Shown: positions 11,632 through 24,389 of the stretch, piece after piece
How positions within the stretch are numbered: the first letter of the stretch is position 1
How the letters are laid out: each line of letters starts with the position of its first letter
NCBI RefSeq assembly: GCF_033568475.1
Contig: NC_133122.1
Span: forward strand, 180,315,449 to 180,379,448
Source: Henckelia pumila
Lineage: Eukaryota > Streptophyta > Magnoliopsida > Lamiales > Gesneriaceae
Direction: 5' to 3'
Length of the DNA stretch: 64,000 nt
The notes under the pieces: model-generated
Told to the model about the DNA's origin: nothing
Seen by the model: only the letters and a program-made list of their open reading frames with translations
Databases searched by the model: none
Translations under genes and position numbers: made by a program

Positions 11632-12251
11632 CTATATAAGAGAAAGTTGGAGCTTCGGCCTGTTCGGTTGCGGCTCAACGACCTCCATGTGAATCATTAC
11701 CTTTTGAAGCACACCGTAACAAACATCACCGCGTATCGTTTTGATCTGTTGCTTCTGCTCGTCGATCAACCATTCTCCTCCTCCTTTTTGTCCTCTTGGG
11801 ATTACGTATACAGGTCCTTCTATTCCATATCTGCAAAAACGACGAGCAACGATCAATCTATCATAGCAAGTGGTGTCTCGACTGCCTCCATGGGATGTAT
11901 TCACATACTTCCGATTTAGTCAAAGTATGACATTCAACTTACTAATTCATGGATAAATGATGCACGGTGTAAACAAAGTTAAAAACATTACAAAAGCATG
12001 TGATACAGTGCCTAGCAACATTCCAATTCATCAAAAATCAAAGAAAAAAAAAACCACCAAAAAAATTAGTGAAACATTTTTCGCAAGACAAAAGGAGCAT
12101 GTGTACAAATTATCTAATAAGAAGCATAAAAGGCAATGGATCAAGAAACCAGAATCTTACTTTGGCACGAACACTATGAAGCCATTCGATCTTATTTTCA
12201 CTATTCTGGCCTCAGTATCAGTGGGCCTGCACAAGTGTCAATGTTCACACA

Positions 12252-12289
<38 letters not shown>

Positions 12290-15200
12290 GAGGAAGATTA
12301 GATGACGGCTTATTATTACCTTTTCCTGAAATAAATGAGGGTATGGAGCTCGACTGAGGACCGGCTAGCCATCTGGGCATTTCTATGCCGATAATTCAAA
12401 TCTGCATGGTATATAATGTACATAAGACAACCAGCACCATACTCCATACATATTGGTTCTTATTACAAATGAATAGATTATAGAAAACAGAAGCATCACA
12501 ACTTACAAGCACATGTCATTCAAATAAAGGGTAAAAATAGCAAAGTGTATTCAGAAAGACTGAATTGTTCTTTGAAAACACAAAACCTTGAGCCGTAAAA
12601 AGATTTTATTTGGGTTGATCAATGAACTTAATGCAGGAAAGTTGTAAATTCCTATCCTCAAAATCTACTAGAGTATTGCGCAGCAGCTAAAATGACTTGA
12701 CAAGGCAATGTTCTCATTCGCAGGATAGAGAGCAAGTTCTATAAAAGGGTGAGATCACGAAAAAAAAATTGTATCACAACTATTCATCTGAAATTGAATG
12801 CATTTCCAAAATTCATCCATAAAATAATAACACCTTAAAGCGCCAAGACAATGTATACTTCAAATCGTAACCAACATTAATGAGAAAGTCCTTACTATCA
12901 GCAACACCAGTAAGCCAAGATCTGTCTTGGAATACGTCCGGAAGCCTGAATATCCCCAAGGATGCAGCAAGCAACCGGTGTACCATGACATCTATGAGAA
13001 AATATGGAGTTCCAAGATCACAAGTTTTTATTGAACCACAAAATGATTAAAAATGAGATGATTTTTCATGTACCTGCGTATCGTCTTATGGGAGAAGTGA
13101 AATGTGTGTACAGAGGAGCAGCCAGACCATAATGAGCAAACTCTGGAGGGCTGAGATCTCCACTGCAAAAGTATACTGCCTGAAATTGCACATTACAGGC
13201 GCATGGATACTGAAATTTCTGACAAACCTTTACCATGAAAAGGAACATATATTATTAAACCAATTTATTTTAAGTACCTGTGTCATGCACCTTGTTGCCA
13301 GAATGCGAATCAGCTTATTAAAGTATGGATCATCACCCTGATTTTTTTGTTGGGGCAAGAGGAAACTGAGTGAGTAATAATTGTATAACAAGACTTTCGA
13401 AAATCGATGCACAAATAAATCGCCAAAATAAATAACAGAATGATATGTAGCAAAAAATAAACCAAAACAATTACACTTTCAAACAGCGCTTAATTTCATT
13501 ACAGACATTCCAATCAATGAATCACAGCTAAGAACCCATGCGATAACGACTGCAGAAGCCAGGGAGGCCACAGGAGAATAGATATGCAATCGGACCATTA
13601 GTTTAGGCGGAATTTATCTTAAAGATGTTTTATTTCCCGGTGGAGTGAATGAACTTTTTTAGTTCACTCATCTATCATAGATGTCATTTGTGCTTTATTG
13701 TGAATCATCTTAAAAACTGATAGCAATTTGCAACAACCAGGAGTTCAACATATAAAATACATACAGCCAATTAGTCCATATAGGAATGCGGATTCTTTCA
13801 TTGGAAATAAATTTTAAGAAATAAAAGTGGTGCTCTCATAGTCCTTTTTCAAATTCACCTCCCAAGACAACACTCTAGCTTTCACATCATCCTACATCAT
13901 TATTAACTTCAAAAATGTAAATAATGCAAGATCATTACTTAACAATTATGATTTAAATAAAGAGGTCCCCCGATTACGCATTATCACAGGGAAGGCCAAC
14001 TTTTAACCTTATATGGAAACATTTTTATAAGGCTGTTCTACTTTCATGCTAATCACACAATAAAAACTAAGATTCACTAGACCAGGTCTAAAAAAGAATG
14101 ACTTTTAACATAAAGAGAAATTTCAAGATTTATAACCAACCACAGCACAATCAAGTGAATCAGCCATTGCTTTTGAAGATGACACATCCAAGTAGAGACC
14201 AACAGCAGCGGCTGTTCGAATCAAAGGTTCAAGCATCTCTTTGGTTGGTGCAGGATGCCGCCTGCATATGGAATAGTCATGATGAGTTAAACAACAAAAC
14301 CAGTTTCCTTCACATCTTCCCATAAGGTTCAATCAGCTACTATAGCAATCACATCTGAGAGGGAGAGCAATCTGGTTGGACGGGTTAAGTCAATCAATCA
14401 ACATGAGCATGAAGATGATGACGGCAAAGTAACACAAGAAACTTTAGTCATGGAGTCGAGAAAAATCAGGAACCACAGCGAAAGAGGATTTGGTACAGGT
14501 TGTGAGGCTAAACCAGTACCTCAACAGAGCATTGAGAGGAAAATGTTCCAAAATTTTTTTAGCCACTGATATGTTAGCAGCAAGCATATATTCTTCGATC
14601 ATCTGATTTGCTTCTCGAATTTGATACATACCTGAACATGAACAAACAATAATTGTTACAAAACAAGAGGCATAATATCACACTGATGGACCATATTTCA
14701 AAATGAACCACAAGAAAAATAAAATGATATGGGGGAACTTCACCATCCGGAGGTATTTATTAGCTTTTGACATCACAAGCTCGATCTTGAAAATGAAAAC
14801 CTTTCAAATCCAAGAAACTTTGGTGTAGGCTCTTATGGAGTTCATATAATTTAGATTAATTAAAGATCTTACATGATAAATAAACTTTAAGGTAAGTTTG
14901 TTTGGAAAGTTTTCAGCCTTAAAAACAAATGGCAGCACAAGAAAGAAACTTGAAGTTTTGTCCTTAAGAGGAAATACAGATGAGTGCTAGTACGTGTTGA
15001 GAACATTGGATTGCCTAAAACCAACCAAAGTTGAGAATGCCAATAATGTTATGGTAAATAACAGGGTGTAGGCCTACATGAAAAATTGGCTCATCAAAAT
15101 ACGTGTGCTTGGTAAATACATATAGCATTGAGTTACAAAACCAAAGTTCTTGTTCGGGAAAATGCTCATACTTGGAATCTTGCTTTCAAATATTTCTCAA

Positions 15201-18200
15201 AGGGAAAGCAAAAGGGATCACAATACCGATATCAAGAGGATCATGGGTTTCGGTGTCAATTTGAAACTTTACTTCAGCAGAAGCAAGCGTTAAGGCCCCT
15301 CTTTCAATGCGCTTTCGTCTCATTATCTACAAAATAACATGTGCAACTTACAATTTAGTCGCTCCAAAAGGAAAAATCAGCAAGTGCAACACTTTGATTA
15401 CCTTTGCCAGGGAATTCATATTCCGTAAATCTGTGGTTAATGGATCCACCAAGCGACTGTAAGATGAAATGATTTTTATATAAACGAACAAGGAACCCAA
15501 AATACCTTAACGCAGTAAAACAAAGAGAAGCAATATCACAGCGCCACATAAAATTACATCCCCACCAAAAACGATAAATTTTTTTAAAAAAAACTGTTGA
15601 TTAAAGCGCACAAGAAGCTAGAAATAGGTAACAAAAGAAGAAGCTAGAAACATGATGCCTGCAAAGCCTATTTTTGGATTTTTTGAACAAGCAAAGTAAT
15701 ATTGCTCAACAATAACCGAACTTCTGAGAGAAGTAATAGATGATCTATGTGTCGGACTTTTCTCAGGAGATCCCGTACCTTATTTTGGGAACTGAGCTGG
15801 CGAAAAAAGGGAAACTCTAGTTGGAATAAGGATAGATATAAAAGTTAAAATAAATTTTATGCTGAAATCATCAAGAAAGATAGAATTACCCACCCACCCC
15901 GTCTATTGTGTTGAATCAAAAGCTGAGAAAACAGGCATACCATTGACATTTGATCTATGGCAGTCTTTTTTAAGTTTTCTACTGTTCATGCATCAAATAT
16001 TCATTCATTAAATTTGGTTCAGGGATCATACAACAAAGTCAACGGAGATTTTTTTTTTGAGTACAAAGTCAGTGGAGTTTTAAATGTGTCTATCAGATAG
16101 GAACATTGCTACAGGAAGAAAAGGTACCAATAACGAAATACGATAGTGGCAGAAAACACTTGATGAATTCATTTTAAACATTACATATGAGTGGTAACAA
16201 AAAGGTTCGTCGAAAGAGAAAATGGCTTTAGAAAATAAGAGAAACAATGATAAAATTGAATCTAAGGGCGTGATATTATCTCAGCTATTTGCTAGATGTA
16301 AGGAAAATGTTGAATATGATTACTTGTCATCCATCCTTGCCTGAGCCTCAACATAAGATAATGCTGCACATGATTTGATAATCGCCTTGGTAAATTTCGT
16401 AGAAATTATCTCTGCTTCAGGAGTCATTTCCTAAATTACATAGAATCGGAGAAAGTTGAATCAATAGGGATGTGTGAGTATTAGCTCATAACCTATGTGC
16501 AAGCCAGTACAAAGAATGTCAACAACTATCGATTTCCCTAATAGAAATTTAATTGAACAGAACAATTCCACAAGTTGGGACGGAGTCAGAATGACATTGA
16601 TAATATTTTAAGATAGTTGAGAGCACTTCCTTGGGATTGTACATGAAAGCATAGTTTGGTTAACAGCTGCACTGAGACAACTAACTCTACAAGAAATCTT
16701 CAACATTATTTTCTGAATTAGACTTCAGCAACTACGAAAATGTTCCTCATTCTGAAGTAATGATACTGTTTTAAGATTATAACTTGGAATAAAGTATTTC
16801 TAAAAAATACCCATCAAATAACCATGATTGATTGTTGCAAGGATTTCAATCTGATATCAAAGCAAAAGATGCAATAAAAGGTAGTTAGCGACCTCCTCCT
16901 TAAGAATAAGAAAACAAAGGCAAAAGTATCGACAATTGTATACAAACTGCTTGTTGACAAGCACAGCATACCTGGTGGAATGCATTGAACTTATCAGAAT
17001 ACTTTGAGAAAGAGAAACAATTAGCTTTTCAAGTTCCAATTATTTTGAGAAACAACACTTACCCAAATAACAGAAAAGGCTAGTCTCTCTACATCTGCGC
17101 GGAGTGAACAAATATCTGCAAAGACTAACGTTGCTTAGCACAGATAATCCTTTAGCAAGTACGCAATATTCACAAAGAACCTCTATAACCCCCTGAGTAA
17201 ACTGATACAACACCTTCCGTCAGAGGTTTTGGAAGCATATCAATACGCCTCTCAACAAGGTAGACCGAGGTACCCCTTTGTGAAGCCTCGTCATCCAAGG
17301 GAGTTCCAGGGTGAACAAAATTTGTTACATCAGCAATATCTGATACATGTTGTTAAAGATAAACAAGAACTGAACATGTCTTATTTTTATCTTCAAGGGA
17401 AACAAAACCTCAAACACAATTTATTTGAATAAGTCAGGCAATCTAAAGAATATCGGAGGAAAATAGATTCTTAGAAACCCTTCTATAGATCGCCAACAAA
17501 TGTGGAAAACTCTCTATGCTATCTGAGATTTTAAAACCAACAAAATGAGGTCACATTCCTAGAATTTTTTCATGCCCTAGTGTGACAGTAATGAACATCT
17601 ATCATAAAAGCTAAAATCATAAAAGTTAACATTACATAATTTAACAGCGAAGTACATAAATTCATGATAAATTTATACAATCCTGGAGTGGAATTCCCAT
17701 TCAGCAAATAAATAAGCACATAGGTGACTTTGCCACACAAACTTGCATTACAGAGTATAGATCCATAATAATGAAGAAGTAAAAAGTTCCTTTGCAACAA
17801 GAAATTTCTAAGGAAGACTAAAGATGGGGATTCCATATTTGCAATATTATAAAACAACCAAGAAATATATGTGACCAAAGGATACGAACTCCCACTTCAA
17901 AATTTCCACTTGGTAGAAGTGTGCAATGTAATGCATCATCAATGTCCCTGCATCCTGAATCAACAGCAATAAGATAGTTCTTGCAAAGAAATAAACACTG
18001 CATCTAGAAGTAATATAAAGAGGATTAACATCACAGAAAATTCATTTGTTAAGTCAATACCTGGGGGATCCACGCTAAATACGCGTAGATCGCGCAAATC
18101 CATCCTGATTGGATTTCCTACATCTTCTGCAGACACAGACCAAGGTAAGGGTGGCAAGCATGCTAAAACTTGATATGAGAATGGCCTAGCATCAACATCA

Positions 18201-21200
18201 TTCTCAATGAGCACCACCTGTAGCATAAGAGTACGGGTCAAACACAGTGATACTGCCACTGTACTCCTATTTCAAGATATCACACCTAGTTCTGACAAGG
18301 GATGGATGGGTTATGATCAAACAGGACCGCAAATGGTGAGAGCAGATTTATTAAGAGATTGGACTTTTGCTTACTGTTGATATGATTAGGGATATTTTCT
18401 TTTGTCATTCGCGGATCTCTTGTCCGCCTTTTGTAATCAAATCTTTCATGTATATGATATATTATCGTTTCTCATCAAAAAAAAATTTTGTGGCTACAAC
18501 AGTTTTGCTTAAACAATATTTTTCCTAAAAGATATCATATTATTTTGGCAAAGCTTGTTAGCAAGCATATTAGTCTGACATGTTACATAATTTGTGTTTA
18601 AGTAGATCGAAACACCACATTTACTCTGATAAACACCAATTTGGTAAAAATAATTATTTCATGTAGGAAAAAATGACACATTACACCAATTTGCACGCCA
18701 CCCAAAGTAAACAAAAATTTCATTTCATGTATTGGCTCATTTCAGAGTTAGCTTTAAGTTCCATAGGGATATCTTTAATTTATATTCAATATTGAAAAAC
18801 AAAAAAAAAAAGACATTTAGATGGAAATTAAAAGACAATGGACAAAGGACATTTTCGATACACCATTACACCTAGATCCTTATTAGAAGCCGATGCAAGA
18901 GAAATGTTACCCAGACGCCCGCCTAAGGCATGCATATTCTAAGATTTTTCTACAATTGTAAGTAGTTGGTGATGAACCTAGAGTAGAAGCAGCCTTTAAA
19001 AAAATGTATGCATTGTCAGGTCAGATTCCATTTTAGAAACAGTGTGGGATTTTATTTAAGAAATTTACTATTAGCAGAGTCAAAGCGCCGACTGTGGAGA
19101 TCCTCAAAAGCAACGGGCAGCATCCACACATACAGAGGAAGAATATGACCAAAAGCAGTAGATACTGGAGAACATGATAAACTGAACTGTGGACAATTAG
19201 AGAGGATTATAATCGAGTCCAGGGTAGAGATGCTCCAATTATGGAAAGATAGCATAAGTGAATTATATTGTCATAGTAGCAATTAATATTTGCATGATTT
19301 TTAAAGTGATGGGTGGGATAAAAAGCAGTACAGCACACCTCGCTTTCAGTATCTCTATCACCAATTTCCCCAACTGTTCTTATGTAATGCCCGGAGGGGT
19401 ATCGTGATAAGCGATCCCATGAATCAACAGCAACAATAATTCTTTTGTCTAATAGATTCCCAAGTTGTCGCGTTTGTACACGTATCTTAGGAATTCTCCG
19501 ATCTTTGGAAACAAATAGAGCATGGGCAACACCGCCATCACCTGCTGGCATTGGCATGGGGTCTAAGGATCCACAATACCTGCACAGAAAAAAAAGTTAA
19601 CGAATCAAGTACAAAGGAAAGAACAGATGATAATGAGGGCAATCATTATAATTTTTTCCATGTGGTTGAGTTTGATATCATCTATAACAGGAACTTCCGT
19701 CATTGGCTCGGTTTTAAAGGAAGTGGATGATAATGGCTTCGTTCTAAGTTAAAGAATGTAACGGAGAGAAATCTTTTTCTTTCAACTGTGCAGAGATCTA
19801 CAGTTTTCCTTCTATAGCCATGATAAGGATGCCTGTTCAGACTAATTGACAAAGAATAAACCACAGTTAGGCTTGAGATGATGGGATGGCATTTGTTACG
19901 GGCTCTATCGATTGGATCATATACCGAGCAAATGAACATCACCGGAGAATACGGTGCCTGTTTTCATCTATGCTTTAGTTTCTTCCTAGCCTTCCAAATG
20001 CTTAGATGCTTCCTTAAACATTTTGTAACATAAAAGCTGACACAAACGTAAAATTACAGATTCAGAACCAATGCGATAATTTAATCCAAAGGTTCACATA
20101 AAACCAGTACATCGCCGAAATGACCTTTTCTTTGATCCTATCTCCATCTCTCTCCTTATCATTAAGAAAAGACCAAGACCCCTTTTTAATTGTAGAAGCA
20201 GAAAAACAATTAAGGAACAAACAGTGAATTTAACTATTCCTCAAGCACCAGCATTTCATAAAAAAGATTATAACTTTAAGATTGAGGCAAAAATACACTT
20301 TAACAAATGGTTTGTAAATGAGAAAAAAATAACTAAATTTCAAATCAATGATTCAAGCAATGTTTTCATGAGAAGAAAGTAAGGCCGAGCCAATCATCCT
20401 ACTTACGAGTGCCAGTTCCGTTTGATAATACCAACAACACGCCCGGATGGACGAGTTGGTGTAGCATTCTTGTCCCCAACCGAAACTTGTGATATATTTG
20501 TAACTCGAGGAGCATCATCAGCACTAACTGGTGCTAAATGAACATCGTCTTCCTCCTCTTCCTCTGGAATACAAAATGAAAAAGGAAAAAATAGAAAAGT
20601 TTGCGACATAATACGGATAATCTAAACGAATCATGCTAGGAAATTTTAGAATGCCCCTTCCTCCACTTTACGAATTGGCTCAATTCTATTTATCTTTCCA
20701 AAAACATTAATTTATGTCCCTTAGCACGTGTTCAACTCAAATTGCACTCAGAAAACATAATAGTAAAATACAGCCAATTTTCTTTTTTCAAGAAGCATGT
20801 TTGAGCATTTCAGGGGATTAAAATACCTTGGCATCACAGTTCATAGGAATGACAGCCATTGCAAATATTTTAGAGCTTGATCTTGTCATTATATCATCTA
20901 AAAAACCGTTCTAATCATTACTAATCACTAGCATAGTGGTGCAGAAATTATTCTATTTGCAGCCATCATTTACGTTATTATGCGGTATATCATAAGCACG
21001 AAAAGGACTACAAACCATCATTAGCTATTGCAAGAGATTTCTCTTCGTGCCATTGATCTTGAGGCAAAAGTTCCACAACCACTATATCACCATCAAAAGC
21101 CCTATTCATGTTTGTTCGTCCATAGATGATAATTTCATCACCAATACTTTCACTCCCAACATAGGCTTCAAAAGGATTGTAACGATTCACCCGTAGTTTC

Positions 21201-24037
21201 CCTTGGTGATAAATGCCACAATGCAATCCAGAAGTAATTTCAGACATTGGTTTATGCTGTATGGAATTCACATAACCGACGCAATTGCATTTAATACAGT
21301 AGAAATCAGCCAAAAATTAATCATAAAGAGAGCGTGGTGATAGCCTACAACCTCGGGATAGATTATCTTTCTCTTAGTAGGCCTCAGATCTTCTACATCC
21401 TCCATTGCAGTATCCTCAGTTAGAGGTTGAGCAATCAGGTCGAGCAATACTGGCTGACCAAGCGATTTGACATATGACTCAACTACAATGAGCATTAACT
21501 TCATAAATACATATATAGATTCAAGCTCACAGATTTTGATGATTAAGCTAAAAAAGACTATTCGATATTGTAGAAGTTGAGACAGCAAGGCAATCTCAAG
21601 ACGATCACAAGGATTCCAACAAATCATGTTGATAAATACCTGTTTCGGCATTAATTCCATCATGTGTGGCCTTCCTCTTGTTATCTTTATCATTTGTAAT
21701 AAGTAAGACACGCACCGAATTACCAAGATGATTCTGATACCATTGGGCTGCCACCCTGATAGCTGAACCATCATCTCATTGTAAGATAAGAAAATTCCAC
21801 AATATGTCATAACTACAAGAGCAGTATTTTTAAAAAAACCTGCCTGAATTAGAACAAGAAGTCCAGCCAATAAGTTAATCTAGAGAAAAGAAATGTAGCT
21901 TCACCTTTACATAGATATTGCAAGATAATTTCGGAATCATGGTACATAGGCAAGTGACTTTATAGATTTATAGTAGAATATATGTTAATTTCCACTTCTT
22001 CATGGTTCTCAAAATACATTGGAAAGCTTTTACTCAAAATCATCCAAACGACCAGTAAAAACACATCACAGCCACAGAAATGATAAAGCATGCTGAAAAA
22101 CAGGGGATCCTTCGCAAAAGCAAAGCAAGCCTTATAGGCCTTTGGATAGGACCAATCAGCCAACACAATTCAGAAGACGGTTCCAAGATTCTCAAAACTG
22201 AAAAGAAACATCTTCGTCGAACATGAAGGTCCATTCTCTGTTGTCACTGATGTACATAAACATCAAGGAAATAACCTGAGATGTTCCCACTGGTACCGCA
22301 AAGAATTTGATAGAAAATGGATGGTGCGTGATTAACATAAAGGCTTTCCTTCTAGGGTTTTGAGCTGGTGAAGAAGCATTCAGCCTTCTACTTATCACTG
22401 ATAATTGTTACTGTGTTCGTCACTTTTTGCTTAGGCATATATTTTGTTATATTTGTTTGATATTCAGCTAAAGGACTATTCTTGATTTCAATTTATTTCT
22501 TGGTCTAAAGACGAGATTAGATAACTAAGTTATCTCAAAAACCCCAAAAGTTTACACGTTTTCTTCGTTTAGCACTTTGTGCATATTATATTACCGATTT
22601 GTCTCATGGCATCTTATGATGCCATCCCCATAATTCACAAAATCACCAGAAAGAATGAAAAGAATATTTATATATTATTTAAGTCAACACAGAAAACAAG
22701 ATTAGAAAAATAAGCCATTAAACAACAAAAATAAATTGTTTACATGTATCTACCAGTACTAAAATAAAAAGAACAAAAAACAAAGAAAATCTCAGATTGC
22801 TGACTAATATTATTTGACAACTGAGAGAGCTGCCAACACAATCAATAAGCAATCCAAAAATGTAGAAACACGTGTGTCTCTAACTAAACACAAAGATCAA
22901 CATACCTCTGTCATTCCTGTCATTTGGAGTTTCACCGGTTTCGATTTTTACAAAGGTATCCCTAGATAAAAATAACACGAATTAGTAAAAATGACACCAG
23001 TATCAGTTTCATGTGTTTGATCGTAGTATTGGAACAAACAAGAACAGTTTGAGAAACCATGAGACCTATGACGTAAAGGTTATTCACTGTTAACTATCTA
23101 AGCACACTACTTGAGACTCCTCGATAACTGGTGGTGAAAAAACAAAGCAATTCAATACTAAACTTGGGGCAGTCTGCATAATTTGTCAATGATGTCAGGC
23201 CCCATAGTCACCTTCTATCAGTCAAATAACCAAAAAATGATGCACATTAACCTTCCTAAACTCAAAACATAAAGCAAAACAATAGATAAAATACTTTGTA
23301 AATCATTCAAATCTTCCAGCTATGACAGCAGTTTACAGTCAAGAACTATCAGTTGATCCAACAGAGCACAAAAAGAGTTTAGGCAAAGTCGAGCAAGCGT
23401 GAATAACATCATCATCCAAAAGTGGCTAACTAAAAATTAAAATAGAACATACTTGTGGTATTCATTGGAAAAGACAAAAAATCTCCTCTGGGAGTTGCTG
23501 CAAAGCGCTCTAAGTCTATTATATACTGCCAAATTCTTGTTCTTCACCTCCTCCAACACTATAGATAGAATTACCACATCATCTATAGCTGGATTTTCCA
23601 GTAAATCAATCTAATGACATAGCCATAGAAAAATAAGCGGTATGAGAGAAAAAGTCAGAAACTTTTCCGTAAGTGGTACTAATTTTTTTTCCTCAAAACA
23701 AAAGGGAAAAAAGGATAACAGCTTACCTGATGGAGGACAACATTAGTGTCAACAATGAGAATGGTCGAGGCAGACGAACTGAGGCGTGCTGCCGAACTAT
23801 CACAAACTTTACAAAATGGAGCACCGCAGTATATGTCATCTCTCAAATAGTGTTCTCTCACCACCTGCGAGGCAATTGGCCAATCAAACCTAGTTATGGG
23901 AAAACAGCAACAACTGAAGAGAGACGGAGAGAGGAAGAGGGAGACAGGAACAATACAGAAATTATGGTTTAGGAAAAAAGAACCTTGACAACTCTTCCTT
24001 GCTTCGTTTTCTTCACAAACGACTTGCTCTGCAGCAT
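11632..24037 (-). CDS. RRP44: Exosome 3'-5' exoribonuclease DIS3/RRP44, 24 exons
   Basis: Catalytic subunit of the RNA exosome, degrading and trimming RNA in nucleus and cytoplasm. Exons on the minus strand: 24037-23984, 23864-23727, 23610-23453, 22961-22906, 21762-21640, 21482-21352, 21256-21016, 20563-20407, 19579-19339, 18217-18061, 17954-17886, 17339-17214, 17115-17063, 16430-16324, 15456-15402, 15326-15227, 14631-14520, 14261-14141, 13337-13278, 13179-13074, 12991-12896, 12401-12320, 12226-12161, 11830-11632. They total 2,808 nt (935 aa), near the ~930 aa I recall for Arabidopsis RRP44A, and all phases join. Seen: [11 protein letters not shown] start; CR3 cysteine motif [13 protein letters not shown] aspartate in DTNVVLHQ (about residue 57); [11 protein letters not shown] of the cold-shock region; RNB motif [13 protein letters not shown] (about 483-495) with its metal-binding aspartates; [12 protein letters not shown]1 region ending [17 protein letters not shown]. 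Both nuclease centres look intact. The exon 18 donor could lie 3 bases earlier. Confidence 0.95.
12227..12319 (-). other. Short DIS3 intron with (CT)17 tract
   Basis: The intron is only 93 nt. Read on the gene strand it runs GTAATAATAAG to TTGTGCAG. A (GA)17 microsatellite at 12255-12288 is (TC)17 on the transcript and fills a third of the intron, ending about 28 nt before the acceptor, where a polypyrimidine tract would lie. Confidence 0.85.
18350..18485 (+). mobile_element. LINE 3' end scrap in DIS3 intron
   Basis: The block ends ATATTATCGTTTCTCATC followed by an A run (18478-18485). This is the form of 3' end common in plant L1-type elements. It lies in the intron between exons 9 and 10, antisense to DIS3. 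No coding sequence is left, and the left end is a guess. Confidence 0.45.
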
Positions 24038-24358
24038 CCTTCGACTTTTTCGACAATTAATATCACGCAGTTACTTAGCATAAAGCAATAGCTTTATAAT
24101 TAGGAGTTTAAAATTTAACCGAAGTGAAGTCGGAGTCGAGGAGAAGGGCGGCGAGCGGCGGCGGGATGGCTTCGGAGTTCGGACAGGGAAGATAGGTAAT
24201 TTGTTGTATTTTCACTAGAAGAACGGAATTTCCCATCAAATCAAATCATATATGATTTATTAGTTTATTTCGCCTGCGAGTAATTTAATTTAAAAATTAT
24301 AAATATTTTGGAAAAGCACTTTAAAATAATTTCAGTGTTTTATAAGCAAAAGTAGCAC

Positions 24359-24360
<2 letters not shown>
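24038..24360 (-). promoter_or_regulatory. DIS3 5' UTR and promoter region
   Basis: Directly upstream of the DIS3 start codon. A GC-rich patch at about 24130-24185, rich in CCGCCG and CTCCGA on the gene strand, is the likely transcription start region in otherwise AT-rich DNA. I see no upstream ATG in that patch and no clear TATA box. Confidence 0.45.

Positions 24361-24387
<27 letters not shown>
24361..24387 (+). repeat. (TAA)9 microsatellite
   Basis: Nine perfect TAA units immediately before the first recognisable LINE codons. A similar AAT run follows the LINE at about 26659-26675. Confidence 0.95.

Positions 24388-24389
<2 letters not shown>

Noticed and set aside
12650-12740. Possible DIS3 exon after exon 21
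   Set aside because: The translation only loosely resembles the expected [10 protein letters not shown] block. The true exon (12320-12401) matches it fully and joins in phase.
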